Below are positions 19,880 to 28,191 of a stretch of DNA of 64,000 nt, piece by piece. The number at the start of each line of letters is the position of its first letter. Position 1 is the first letter of the stretch. Made by a program: the position numbers and the translations under genes. A model generated the notes under the pieces. That model was not told the origin of the DNA, did no database searches, and saw only the letters and a program-made list of their open reading frames with translations. The DNA comes from CAVWCQ01 sp963753545. GTDB lineage: Bacteria; Chloroflexota; Anaerolineae; Aggregatilineales; Aggregatilineaceae. The stretch is from assembly GCA_963753545.1 (NCBI GenBank), contig CAVWCQ010000001.1, positions 124,001 through 188,000 on the forward strand, read 5' to 3'.

Positions 19880-20956
19880 CTAAACCTGACCCTCCAACCT
19901 GGATTCAACAATTAAATACATGGCGTGAGACCAGAGCAGCGGGCAGGCCACCTTGCCCCACTTTTCTTCCCATTCCGCGTAGCGGCTGCTGATCAGCAGA
20001 TGATCCGAAACCTGTTCGGGCAGTTCACCCTGCGGTGTCGCCTGCGCTTCAATCCAATTCATAAGCTGGCGGGCCTCATCCACCCGCCCCAACTCGATAT
20101 AAGTCCAGGCCAGCCACGCCGTGAGCAAAATCCACTCGCCGCCGCCATAATACCAGTCTGCCGCGTAACGATACACGCCCCCACCGGGCCGGTGCAGATC
20201 GTGCTCAATCTTCGCCAGCGTTGCTAAAAAGCGCGGATCATCCACTTCGACAATCCGGTAGGGCATGGCGATCCACAGCAAGCTGGCGTCTACTGCCTCG
20301 CTCCCCACATATTTCACAAAATGTCCCTCTGGCGAGATGCAGTCGCGCAGGATCGTTTCACGGATGCTTTCGGGTAGACCAGCCGGGACAAGCGTCGGAT
20401 CAAGCCGCTGGACCGCTGCCAGCCCTGCATAGAGTGCTGCCAGGGTGCTGGTATGGACAAATTCGCGGTGTTCTTCCCAGCAGTCATAATTCGCGCTCTG
20501 CCACAAAGCAGCCAGATACCGCACCGTCAGCGATATGGCGGGTCGCAGATCGGCAAGCATCGTTTGATCGGGGTTGTCTTTCAGGTGCGCCGCCAGCCCC
20601 CACAGCCATGCCCCGTACCCGTCAAGTTGAAAATTCCACCAGAATTCGTCACCAACCCGGCCATCAAGGGTGAAGCGGGTGGGCAGATAATCGCTCTCAT
20701 CCAGCGCTTCCAAATGTGCGCACTTATCTAATACGCTCACAAAGCGCGCTTCTTGTCCGATGAGCGTTTTACCAATCCACTGGTAGAAAGCTCGTGCGCT
20801 GTCGTGCTGCCCGGCGCTGTCCATCGCGTAGGCGATCCACGAGCCGTCTCGCAGCCACGAATACCCGTACTGCGAAAAGGTTGGGCAGGCGATATAAGCC
20901 CCGCTGGGAGCCTGTCCATCGCGAATAATGTTAAGGCTGGCAGTATGCAGTTTCAT
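19880..20956 (-). CDS. GH15-like glucoamylase/trehalase-type alpha/alpha barrel hydrolase
   Basis: 358 aa, the length of a catalytic domain alone. Motifs of the GH15 fold are SQYGYSWLRDGSW near residue 30, FQLDGYGAWLWGL around 110, NYDCWEEHREF around 160, and GGEWILLTAWLAWTYIELGR, with carboxylates placed as in family members. No signal peptide is visible. It probably removes glucose from imported alpha-glucosides together with the GH31 enzyme downstream. The ATG at 20956 follows a strong hairpin after the binding-protein gene, so its expression is probably lower than that of the binding protein. Confidence 0.75.
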   Translation of the reverse strand: MKLHTASLNIIRDGQAPSGAYIACPTFSQYGYSWLRDGSWIAYAMDSAGQHDSARAFYQWIGKTLIGQEARFVSVLDKCAHLEALDESDYLPTRFTLDGRVGDEFWWNFQLDGYGAWLWGLAAHLKDNPDQTMLADLRPAISLTVRYLAALWQSANYDCWEEHREFVHTSTLAALYAGLAAVQRLDPTLVPAGLPESIRETILRDCISPEGHFVKYVGSEAVDASLLWIAMPYRIVEVDDPRFLATLAKIEHDLHRPGGGVYRYAADWYYGGGEWILLTAWLAWTYIELGRVDEARQLMNWIEAQATPQGELPEQVSDHLLISSRYAEWEEKWGKVACPLLWSHAMYLIVESRLEGQV

Positions 20957-20982
20957 GTTTAAAAACCTGGCTTTAGCGAACA

Positions 20983-21010
20983 GCGGCGGCAGGCCGAAAC
21001 CTGCCGCCGC
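20983..21010 (-). terminator. Intercistronic GC-rich hairpin after the binding-protein gene
   Basis: GCGGCGGCAGG pairs with CCTGCCGCCGC around a short loop, with no T-tract. It is placed to stabilise the upstream binding-protein mRNA and reduce read-through to the hydrolases. Confidence 0.6.
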
Positions 21011-21026
21011 TTAAACGAAAGGGTGA

Positions 21027-22256
21027 TTACTTCAGCAGTGCGTCGATTTCTTCTTTAGCTGTATCGAGCGCGGTCTGCGGGTCCAGTTCACCATTCGCTA
21101 CCGCGTCGAGCACAGCATTGATGTCGTCCTGCATTTCCTGCTGCCGCACGATCACGGGAGGAACCACCGGGCTTTCCAGCGCCTGGAAGACCGCTTCACG
21201 GTTCTCGGGCGGGGTCTGTTCAAGATACGCCTGGAAGTATTCGGGCTTGTCCAGCGCGGGCAGTTCCCAGCCGGTTGTAACGCGCACGGTCGCGGCGGTT
21301 TCGCTGGCGGTCAGATACTGGGCGAAAGCTGCTGCCGCTTCGGGGTGTTCGGTGGTCTTCGATACGGCAACGCCGTTCGAGAAGAAGTGATGGCCCTTCT
21401 GCGCCATGCCGGGTTCAAGCTGAATGTCCCACGCGAACGGAACGTCCTTAAACGCCGCGAACATCCAGGTTCCGATCACGACCATGCCCAGTTTGCCCTG
21501 CGCGAACAGGTCTTCGTTAGCAACACCCGCCAGTTCAATCTGATCGGGCATCACGTCTTCATTGACGAAGCTCATCATGGTTTCCAGGGCCTGGACGCAT
21601 TCCGGCGAATTGATTGTCGATTCGGTCTGGTCGGCGTTGAAGAACGAGCAGTTATTCTGGGCTGCCTTCTTGTAGAATTCCCAGAACTGGATCGGAGAGT
21701 AGATACCCCAGATGTCGTCGCCCAGGGCGCGAATCGCCTTAGCGGCAACCATCGCATCGTCCCAGGTCCAGTCAGCGGTTGGATAGTCAATACCAGCCTG
21801 GTCAAAGAGGTCCTTGTTGTAGAACAGGAGGACGGTTGAGAAGGTTTCGGGCAGGGCAAGCTGCTTGCCATCATACTGGAACGCAGCGAGGGCGCGCGGA
21901 TAATACGGCGCATCGGCGCTGACATACTGGCTCACGTCCAGCAGCACATCGTTGGCTGCGTAGCTCACGAAGTTTTCGTAGTTCACTTCAAACACGTCTG
22001 CCGGATCGCCACCCGCAAAATCGGCCTGGAGCAGCGTGAAGTAATCAGCATAGGGGGCGCTGGACACTTCGACCTTGATTCCCGGATTTTCTGCTTCGAA
22101 GGCGTCCACGATCGTCTGCAGGTCTTCCACGTGATCAGGATCCGACGAGAAGTTGAAGTAGCGGATCGTCTGCTCGTCCTGAGCAAAGCTGTGAGCGGGA
22201 ATCATCCCTGCCAGCAGCACGGTAACAACAACCAAAACCAACAGTTTACGAGACAT
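21027..22256 (-). CDS. ABC sugar-binding protein (family 1)
   Basis: 409 aa. The Sec signal peptide (MSRKLLVLVVV, cleavage near HSFAQ) lacks a lipobox cysteine, so anchoring is not by a standard lipoprotein. The mature part starts QTIRYFNFSSDPDHVEDLQT and carries the family 1 feature GGDPADVFEVNYENF, followed by aromatic-rich ligand-site segments (TADWTWDDAM, FWEFYKK, WELPALDK). It delivers an oligosaccharide to the MalF/MalG-type permeases encoded just upstream. The GH31/GH15 context suggests alpha-glucosides. No ATPase is in the operon, so a shared MsmK-type ATPase elsewhere must energise uptake. Confidence 0.88.
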   Translation of the reverse strand: MSRKLLVLVVVTVLLAGMIPAHSFAQDEQTIRYFNFSSDPDHVEDLQTIVDAFEAENPGIKVEVSSAPYADYFTLLQADFAGGDPADVFEVNYENFVSYAANDVLLDVSQYVSADAPYYPRALAAFQYDGKQLALPETFSTVLLFYNKDLFDQAGIDYPTADWTWDDAMVAAKAIRALGDDIWGIYSPIQFWEFYKKAAQNNCSFFNADQTESTINSPECVQALETMMSFVNEDVMPDQIELAGVANEDLFAQGKLGMVVIGTWMFAAFKDVPFAWDIQLEPGMAQKGHHFFSNGVAVSKTTEHPEAAAAFAQYLTASETAATVRVTTGWELPALDKPEYFQAYLEQTPPENREAVFQALESPVVPPVIVRQQEMQDDINAVLDAVANGELDPQTALDTAKEEIDALLK

Positions 22257-22279
22257 TTTATTCTCCTTATGGATTTAAA

Positions 22280-23167
22280 CTAACCCTTGATGCCACTCAG
22301 CGTGACACTGCGGATAAACCACTTCTGTGCAAACAAATAGACGATCAGGATGGGCAGCACGGCAATCACTGCCCCGGCCATTACAACGTTCCATTGGGTA
22401 AGCGCTCGCGGACCTCCTTGTAGTTTGGCTAAACCAACCGGAAGCGTCATGAATAGTTCCTCGCGGGCCACAAAAAGCGGCCACAGGTAAGAATTCCAGT
22501 ACTGCATAAAGCTCAACACGCTCAACGTTGCCAGCGCGGGCTTCGACAGCGGCAGTACAATGCGCCAGAAGATGGTGAAGTGATTGGCCCCGTCCATAAA
22601 TGCTGCTTCTTCCAGGTCGCGCGGGAGGGTGAGAAACGACTGGCGCAGCAGAAACGTGCCGAAGGCGCTGAACAATCCCGGCAAAATGAGTCCCTGGTAG
22701 CTGTTCACCCAATGCAGTTTACGCATCAGGATAAACAGGGGAATGATTGTGACCTGGCTGGGGATCATCATGGTGATGAGATAAATGACGAAGACTACAT
22801 TTTTCCCGCGCCACTGCATGCGGGCGAAGGCGTAAGCAGCCATTGCCGAAACCAGAACCTGCCCTATCGTTCCTACAATGGCGACACCCACACTGTTCTC
22901 GATCATGCGCTCCATCGGCATCAGGTCGAACAGCGTTTTATAGCTGTCCGTCGTCAGCGGATTGGGTATAAACTGCGGTTTCGGGCTGAGCAGGTACTGT
23001 GTTGTCTTGAGTGACGTGCTCAACATCCAGGCAAACGGGATGAGCATGACCAGCGCCAGCACGATCAGAAAGGCATATTGCAGAAGGTTGGCGGTTATCC
23101 GTCCCGTACGGCGAAGCGCCCCCTTGTTGTGAACCTGTGTTGAAGTGAGAGTCATTTCAGCGCTCAT
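22280..23167 (-). CDS. Carbohydrate ABC permease, MalG type
   Basis: About 295 aa with six membrane helices. I start at ATG 23167, which overlaps the preceding MalF-type stop (ATGA). The frame is open further upstream but lies in that gene. The EAA loop reads EEAAFMDGANHFTIFWRIVLP, the contact site for the ATPase. The C-terminus ends QKWFIRSVTLSGIKG, the typical ending of this subfamily (FIRGLTAGAVKG-like). It forms the channel with the MalF-type subunit. Confidence 0.9.
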   Translation of the reverse strand: MSAEMTLTSTQVHNKGALRRTGRITANLLQYAFLIVLALVMLIPFAWMLSTSLKTTQYLLSPKPQFIPNPLTTDSYKTLFDLMPMERMIENSVGVAIVGTIGQVLVSAMAAYAFARMQWRGKNVVFVIYLITMMIPSQVTIIPLFILMRKLHWVNSYQGLILPGLFSAFGTFLLRQSFLTLPRDLEEAAFMDGANHFTIFWRIVLPLSKPALATLSVLSFMQYWNSYLWPLFVAREELFMTLPVGLAKLQGGPRALTQWNVVMAGAVIAVLPILIVYLFAQKWFIRSVTLSGIKG

Positions 23168-24099
23168 GATTCGTAATGAACCCACCGTTTCTGCAAAGTT
23201 AACTGGAAGAGCGTCACCACAAAGATCACCGCAAATAGCACCCACGACATCGCTGCCGCATAACCCATCCGGCTGTAGCGGAAGGCGTTATTGACGATTT
23301 GCTCCACCACCACCGAGGTTCCCCGCCGGGCAAAACTTTCTGGCATCAGCCACGCCTGCTCGAAAATCTGGAACGAGTTGATCATGGAGATAATCAAGGC
23401 GAAAAAGGTGGTGGGAGTCAGCATCGGCAGGGTGATGTGTAGCAGCCGCTGCCATGATCTTGCCCCATCAATCTTGGCGGCTTCATAGTAGGTATCGGAG
23501 ATGCTTTGCAGCCCGGCCAGAAACATAACGGTGATAAACCCGATATCTTTCCAGACGCCCGCGATAATCAGCGCGTACAGGGCGGTATCGGGGTCGAACA
23601 GCCAGTTCGGACCTGTGATGCCAATCTGTGCCAGTCCATAATTCAATAGGCCGAAGCGTGGGTTAAAAATCCAGCGCCACATCATCGATACAACCACCCA
23701 GGACGACACCACCGGGACGAAGGTTGCCGCGCGAAAGAACGCGACCCCGTGCAGGGGACGGTTGAGCAGCAGCGCAGTGCACAGGGCCAGGACCATCACC
23801 GATGGTGTATAGATGGCGATGTAAATCAGCGTGTGTTTAAATGCGTCGCGAAAACTCTGGTCGTGATACAGCTCCTTAAAGTTTCCCAACTCGACGTAAT
23901 GTGCATCCGAGATCAGATTCCACTCGAAAAACGACAGCCGCAGTGAATAGAGGATAGGCCCAATCATGAAGACGAGCAGACCGATCAGGCTGGGTGCGAG
24001 GAAGAAGATCACCCATTTCCATTTTTGTAAACCCTGGTTGCCTGCCACGCTGTGATACCTTTCTTCACTCAGAAAAGAAACTTGGTCAAAAAAAGCCAC
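23164..24099 (-). CDS. Carbohydrate ABC permease, MalF type
   Basis: 311 aa from GTG 24099 (AGGA upstream). A second GTG at 24048 with AAAGG upstream is an equally plausible start and gives 294 aa. There are six membrane helices, the first being IFFLAPSLIGLLVFMIGPIL. The EAA loop is YEAAKIDGARSWQRLLHITLP. It is the first gene of the importer operon. The 97-nt gap to the ROK regulator gene upstream could hold the operon promoter, but I did not find a convincing consensus. Confidence 0.88.
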   Translation of the reverse strand: MAFFDQVSFLSEERYHSVAGNQGLQKWKWVIFFLAPSLIGLLVFMIGPILYSLRLSFFEWNLISDAHYVELGNFKELYHDQSFRDAFKHTLIYIAIYTPSVMVLALCTALLLNRPLHGVAFFRAATFVPVVSSWVVVSMMWRWIFNPRFGLLNYGLAQIGITGPNWLFDPDTALYALIIAGVWKDIGFITVMFLAGLQSISDTYYEAAKIDGARSWQRLLHITLPMLTPTTFFALIISMINSFQIFEQAWLMPESFARRGTSVVVEQIVNNAFRYSRMGYAAAMSWVLFAVIFVVTLFQLTLQKRWVHYES

Positions 24100-24196
24100 T
24101 CACGTCCTGGTCTGCTGTACCCGCAAAATGACATGCTACCGAAACAGTTTTGGGGTATTAGGGATTCCCCGGTAACGTCAAATAAGAGGATAGCTG

Positions 24197-25375
24197 CTAC
24201 GAAACGTCCAGCAGCGGTGACTCGAACAGCTTGCCGACCACGAGTCCGGCGGCCCCTCTTGCCCAGGTTTGATCATCGGTTGGCTTGACGACGAGTTGCA
24301 CATTATCCAACAGTCCGTTAAACGTATGCTGGCGCATAGCTTCCATCATCGGTTTCAGACGAAAATCACCGGCAATCAGGCCCTCGCCGCTGATGATGAT
24401 CAGTGATGGGCACAGGATATTAATGATGGTCGCGACACCAATGCCCAGAAAATGCCCGCTGCGTGCCAGCGCTGCTTGAGCCACCATACTGCCCTGCTCG
24501 GCTTCCTGTACAATTTGCGCCAACGTAGCGCCATCGTTCAACTTTCCTGCGGAGCGGAGCACGGCGGCATCTGCGGCAACGGCTTCCAGGCAGCCCCGTT
24601 TGCCGCAGTCACACAGAGGGCCATCGACATCTACCGTGATATGGCCCAGTTCACCCACGCCGCCTGCTTCACCCTGATATAACTGGTGATGCAGCACCAT
24701 CCCCATACCGACGCCGCGCCCAACCGTGATCACGGCGAAGTTGGCGACATTATGCCCTGGGCCAAAAAGCTGCTCGGTAATCGTCAGCGTATTGACGTCA
24801 TTTTCCAGGTAAACGGGCAGCTTCAGATCGCGTTCCAAAAGCTTGACCAGCGGCGTGTCTTTCCACTTGAAGAACGGCGAATAGCGCACAATGCCCGCTG
24901 CACAATCCACGACACCTGCCAGGCCAACCCCAATCCCCATGACCTTATCGCGGGATAAACCGGCCTGCTGGATCGTCTGTTCGACGGTCTGGCACAGCGC
25001 CGCGCTCACCATCTCTGGTGTGTGTTCAACGGAAAGCGGCGTTTCGATGTATTCCAGGACGGTTGTTTCAAGGTCAGTCAGCGCGCAGACGATGCGCTCT
25101 TCCATCAGTTTCAGGCCGAGCACATATCCGGCGTGTGGGTTGAGCCGCAGCAAAATCTGGCGGCGGCCCCCGGTATAATCGCTTTCTCCAACCTCATAAA
25201 TCCAGTTGTTGGAGAGGAGTTCATTGGTAATCTGCGAGACCGCTCCCAGGCTGAGGCCGGAGATTTCAATAAGCTGTGTGCGAGAAAGCGGCCCCTGTCC
25301 TCGGATGATGTGCAGGATCAGGTTGCGATTCATCGCTTTGATCAAATCTCGGTTAGCTCGGCGCGGTCTATTCAT
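24197..25375 (-). CDS. ROK-family transcriptional regulator (NagC/XylR-like)
   Basis: 392 aa. The N-terminal winged helix reads LSRTQLIEISGLSLGAVSQI. The ROK domain has GIGVGLAGVVD, the sugar-kinase-like ENDVNTLT, and the zinc site GHITVDVDGPLCDCGKRGCLE with its CxCGxxGCxE cysteines. Such proteins usually repress sugar operons and release DNA on binding a sugar. It lies just upstream of, and in the same direction as, the MalFG operon, so it is the likely local regulator of oligosaccharide use. Its effector may be glucose or the imported disaccharide (inference). Confidence 0.88.
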   Translation of the reverse strand: MNRPRRANRDLIKAMNRNLILHIIRGQGPLSRTQLIEISGLSLGAVSQITNELLSNNWIYEVGESDYTGGRRQILLRLNPHAGYVLGLKLMEERIVCALTDLETTVLEYIETPLSVEHTPEMVSAALCQTVEQTIQQAGLSRDKVMGIGVGLAGVVDCAAGIVRYSPFFKWKDTPLVKLLERDLKLPVYLENDVNTLTITEQLFGPGHNVANFAVITVGRGVGMGMVLHHQLYQGEAGGVGELGHITVDVDGPLCDCGKRGCLEAVAADAAVLRSAGKLNDGATLAQIVQEAEQGSMVAQAALARSGHFLGIGVATIINILCPSLIIISGEGLIAGDFRLKPMMEAMRQHTFNGLLDNVQLVVKPTDDQTWARGAAGLVVGKLFESPLLDVS

Positions 25376-25384
25376 GGTGAACTT

Positions 25385-25403
25385 TTATCACTCAGTGAAA
25401 TAA
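25385..25403. promoter_or_regulatory. Possible operator upstream of the ROK gene
   Basis: An imperfect palindrome, TTATCACT-C-AGTGAAATAA, lies 10-28 nt upstream of the ROK start codon. It resembles the TTATTTCAC half-sites used by NagC/XylR-type repressors. The match is by eye only. Confidence 0.3.
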
Positions 25404-25448
25404 GTTATTTTCAGATTACTCCAACTTGGTATCCATGTCAATAGGATC

Positions 25449-25476
25449 AAAAAAAGACCCTCGTGGTGAGGGTCTT
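25449..25476 (-). terminator. Terminator of the RNase J gene
   Basis: AAGACCCTC and GAGGGTCTT form a 9-bp stem. On the minus strand it is followed by a run of seven T. It lies about 40 nt after the rnj stop codon. Confidence 0.9.
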
Positions 25477-25487
25477 GAATGAGTATC

Positions 25488-25512
25488 GTAGGGGCGGGTT
25501 GTTAACCCGCTC
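25488..25512. repeat. Short palindromic repeat, GTAGGGGCGGGTT type (copy 1)
   Basis: GTAGGGGCGGGTT is followed by a 3-nt loop and AACCCGCTC. A second copy is at 35766-35795. Both lie in 3' or intergenic positions, as for a dispersed REP-like family. Confidence 0.6.
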
Positions 25513-25515
25513 GCT

Positions 25516-27147
25516 CTACACGCGGATGATGCTGGGAAGCACCACTGGGCGAGATTGTGTCTCGCGGTAGAAGAAGTTTTGCAGCGTCTCGCGAATGTTC
25601 TCCTGAGCCACAGTGCGCCCATGTCCAAACTGACGCTGGATTTCTTTCCGCGCCGCCTGCCATAGATCACTGGAAGCATTCACGGGAACAAATCCCCGGC
25701 TGATGATTTCCGGTTCTCCCACGAGCTTGTTCTTGGAGTTCACTGCGATGAGGGCCACGATAAAACCATCCTGCGACAGCCGCTGCCGGTCCAACATCAC
25801 TATCCGGCTGGCTTCCCCGATCAGGCTGCCATCGACATAAACATCAGCCGCTGGAACGGGCCGGTCTAGCCAGACTTTTTCGCCGTCAGTGGCCCACACG
25901 TCGCCGTTGTCAATCACGAAAATGTTCTTCGGAGACAATCCGCTTTTTTCTGCCAGCCGCGCATGAAGATACAGGTGCCGTGTTTCGCCGTGCACCGGGA
26001 TCAGATACTGCGGTTTGACAGTCTCGATCATCGTCTGCATTTCATCGCGGCTGCCGTGTCCGGATACATGCACGGTTGCCAGCTTGCCATAAATGACATT
26101 GGCTCCCCGCTCGAAAAGCCGGTTGAGCATCCGCCCGACTTCTTCTTCATTTCCAGGGATAGTCCCCCCCGAAATGATGATGGTATCGCCGCGCTTGACA
26201 TCGATCTGGCGGTGTTCACCCTGCGCCATCCGGTTCAGCGCCGAGCGCGGTTCGCCCTGCGATCCGGTGCATAGAATCAGTAGGCTCTTATCAGGGATTT
26301 CGGCATCAATATCAACCAGCATGCGATCCGGGATTTTTATGTAACCAAGTTCGCGTGCCAGGGCGAAATTTTCTTCCAGGCTGCGCCCCGTCAGAGCGAT
26401 CTTTCGCCTGTGCTTTTTCGCCAGGGTCACGATCTCTTGCAGACGCGCCAGCAGCGAGGAAAAGGTCGCAATGATAATGCGCCCATCTTTCGCTTCAGCG
26501 AACAGGCGATCCAGTTCGTCAGCAACGATCTGCTCGGTCTGCGTCCGCCCCGGTTTATCCGCGTTGGTGCTGTCGGCCAGCAGAGCCAGCACACCGTTTG
26601 GCGTCAGGCTGTGCAGACGTTCCAGGTCGGTGATCCGGCCTCCGGCTGGCGTTTCATCCAGCTTATAGTCGCCGGTGTGCACCACTGCGCCAACAGGCGT
26701 ATCGATAACCAGTCCAACTGATCCCGGAATCGAATGCGCCACTGGAAACAGGCTGATCTTGAAAGGTCCCAGTTGGAAAGAGTCTTTGTCTTTCACCACT
26801 TGAAGCTGCGCGTGGTCCAAAACCCGCGCTTCTTCCAATTGGCGTTTGACCATACCTATCGTCAGATCGGTCCCATAAATGGGCGTTTTGATCTTCTGAA
26901 GCAGGTAGGGCAGTCCGCCAATATGATCCAGATGGCCGTGCGTCAGCACGATGCCGCGCAGATATTCCTGATTTTCCACCACATAGTCAAACTGGGGCAG
27001 CACCAGGTCGATGCCGTACATATCACTTTCGGGAAACATTACCCCACAGTCGATTACAATCATGTTGCGGCCATACTCAAGAACCGTCATGTTCTTGCCA
27101 ATCTCCCCCAGGCCGCCCAGAGGGATAATACGTAGTTTCTTTGCCAT
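25516..27147 (-). CDS. rnj: Ribonuclease J
   Basis: A 543-aa metallo-beta-lactamase/beta-CASP nuclease for 5'-end-dependent mRNA decay and rRNA maturation. Motifs are THGHLDHIGG (HxHxDH metal ligands near residues 70-80), VVHTGDYKLDETP, and the beta-CASP motif HVSGHGSRDEMQ, then PVHGETRHLYLHARLAE. The C-terminal RNase J domain ends IREXLQNFFYRETXSRP-like (x marks positions that vary). Length and motif order are those of a full-length RNase J. It is monocistronic with its own terminator. Confidence 0.95.
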   Translation of the reverse strand: MAKKLRIIPLGGLGEIGKNMTVLEYGRNMIVIDCGVMFPESDMYGIDLVLPQFDYVVENQEYLRGIVLTHGHLDHIGGLPYLLQKIKTPIYGTDLTIGMVKRQLEEARVLDHAQLQVVKDKDSFQLGPFKISLFPVAHSIPGSVGLVIDTPVGAVVHTGDYKLDETPAGGRITDLERLHSLTPNGVLALLADSTNADKPGRTQTEQIVADELDRLFAEAKDGRIIIATFSSLLARLQEIVTLAKKHRRKIALTGRSLEENFALARELGYIKIPDRMLVDIDAEIPDKSLLILCTGSQGEPRSALNRMAQGEHRQIDVKRGDTIIISGGTIPGNEEEVGRMLNRLFERGANVIYGKLATVHVSGHGSRDEMQTMIETVKPQYLIPVHGETRHLYLHARLAEKSGLSPKNIFVIDNGDVWATDGEKVWLDRPVPAADVYVDGSLIGEASRIVMLDRQRLSQDGFIVALIAVNSKNKLVGEPEIISRGFVPVNASSDLWQAARKEIQRQFGHGRTVAQENIRETLQNFFYRETQSRPVVLPSIIRV

Positions 27148-27300
27148 ATCCTAATTTACTCAGTGCTCATCGTCGTCGGTTCCCAGCAGGCAGCACAACA
27201 CCTCTGAGATACCGTTTATCGGTAAAGTTAAAAACCGCTTCCTTAAAGAAAGATTCTTAGAGGCGTACCGAGGGGCTCGACCGCAGTTTAATCTATCCAA

Positions 27301-27346
27301 AAAGAATGCCCTGTACCGTATGTGTGATACAGGGCACGAGTTTTTT
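27301..27346. terminator. Bidirectional terminator after the cold-shock gene
   Basis: TGCCCTGTA pairs with TACAGGGCA. T-rich stretches follow on both strands. It ends the csp message on the minus strand. The 150 nt between this and the rnj start contains no further gene. Confidence 0.85.
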
Positions 27347-27365
27347 AATTTAATTCTCGTCTAGC

Positions 27366-27581
27366 CTAGCGGCCCTGGCGAGTTACATTGCTCGCCTGAA
27401 GCCCTTTCGGTCCCTGTGTCACTTCGAATTCAACCCGTTCACCTTCGGTCAGTTCGCGATATCCCTCACCCTGAATGGCTGAGTGATGCACGAATACATC
27501 TGGCCCGCCCTGGCGCTCAATAAAACCAAAGCCTTTTTGAGCATTGAACCACTTGACTGTGCCGCTAATACGTTCCGCCAT
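27366..27581 (-). CDS. csp: Cold-shock-domain RNA chaperone
   Basis: 71 aa, a single OB-fold cold-shock domain. RNP1 is KGFGFIER and RNP2 is VFVHHSAI, with the first-strand motif GTVKWFNAQ. It melts RNA secondary structure and can act as a transcription antiterminator. The 5' leader is about 135 nt and carries a terminator-like hairpin (27643-27677) upstream of the start, with a perfect-consensus promoter. Expression is therefore probably controlled in the leader. Confidence 0.95.
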   Translation of the reverse strand: MAERISGTVKWFNAQKGFGFIERQGGPDVFVHHSAIQGEGYRELTEGERVEFEVTQGPKGLQASNVTRQGR

Positions 27582-27642
27582 CTTGAAGCTTTCCTTCCCT
27601 CTTCGTGCTACTGGTTAGTTATGATGGTCGCATACCGTCCAC

Positions 27643-27677
27643 AAAAAAACGGCGACTGTTGCCTTACCAGCGCCGTG
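27643..27677 (-). promoter_or_regulatory. Attenuator-like hairpin in the csp leader
   Basis: On the minus strand ACGGCG (27676-27671) pairs with CGCCGT (27654-27649) and is followed at once by a T7 tract. It lies within the untranslated leader, about 60 nt before the csp start codon, and has the form of an intrinsic terminator ahead of the gene. Confidence 0.6.
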
Positions 27678-27723
27678 TTATCGGTTTCGGATAATGCGAA
27701 CAATTTTACTCATCACGATTAAA

Positions 27724-27752
27724 ATTATAACAAAGAACGCTTAATCTGTCAA
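27724..27752 (-). promoter_or_regulatory. Consensus sigma-70 promoter of csp
   Basis: TTGACA (27752-27747), a 17-nt spacer, then TATAAT (27729-27724). Both boxes match the consensus exactly. The expected start is near 27717. Confidence 0.85.
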
Positions 27753-27773
27753 CGACAAACATGCGAATAAATG

Positions 27774-28082
27774 TTAGAAGCGTGTTACGTTGCCTAAACC
27801 ATCAGAAGGGATGGTGCCTTCATCGCAGCGAATGTATTCCGAGCTGTCCACGGTTACAATCCGAACGGGACTGCCAACATGTAATTTGCCGTCAGTTCCA
27901 CGCTCGGTAGTCTTAAAAGATTTGTTATTTTGCAGGGCGTTGATAACAGTATTTCGCGGCCATTCTTCGGTCGGTCCTAATTTTCTGTCTTGCAGATAGG
28001 GACGAATAAGAACCGTGGACAGATGTTTTCCATCCGAACTCATTCGCTGCTTCGTGATATAGTAATCCGCATGCTTCGCCAT
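27774..28082 (-). CDS. DUF3892-like small protein
   Basis: 102 aa, polar, without a signal peptide or membrane segment. The pattern YYITKQRMSSDGKHLSTV at the start and EYIRCDEGTIPSDGLGNV near the end fits DUF3892, a small domain of unknown function whose members often regulate or accompany accessory genes. The gene is more A+T-rich than its neighbours and its flanks are very A/T-rich, which may point to acquisition by transfer. The ribosome site is weak. Confidence 0.55.
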   Translation of the reverse strand: MAKHADYYITKQRMSSDGKHLSTVLIRPYLQDRKLGPTEEWPRNTVINALQNNKSFKTTERGTDGKLHVGSPVRIVTVDSSEYIRCDEGTIPSDGLGNVTRF

Positions 28083-28122
28083 ATTTTTTCTTTCATTTTT
28101 TCTGTTGGGGTCTCTAACATTT

Positions 28123-28131
28123 ATTATAACA
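28123..28131 (-). promoter_or_regulatory. Extended -10 promoter for the DUF3892 gene
   Basis: On the minus strand the sequence TGTTATAAT is an extended -10 element (TGnTATAAT). It sits in an A/T-rich divergent region about 40 nt upstream of the start codon. No good -35 is present, as expected for this promoter type. Confidence 0.45.
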
Positions 28132-28191
28132 CATTTTTACAAAATAAAAAATAAAAGGGTTACAGAATCGTCCTGTACGAAAAGAGTGTGA

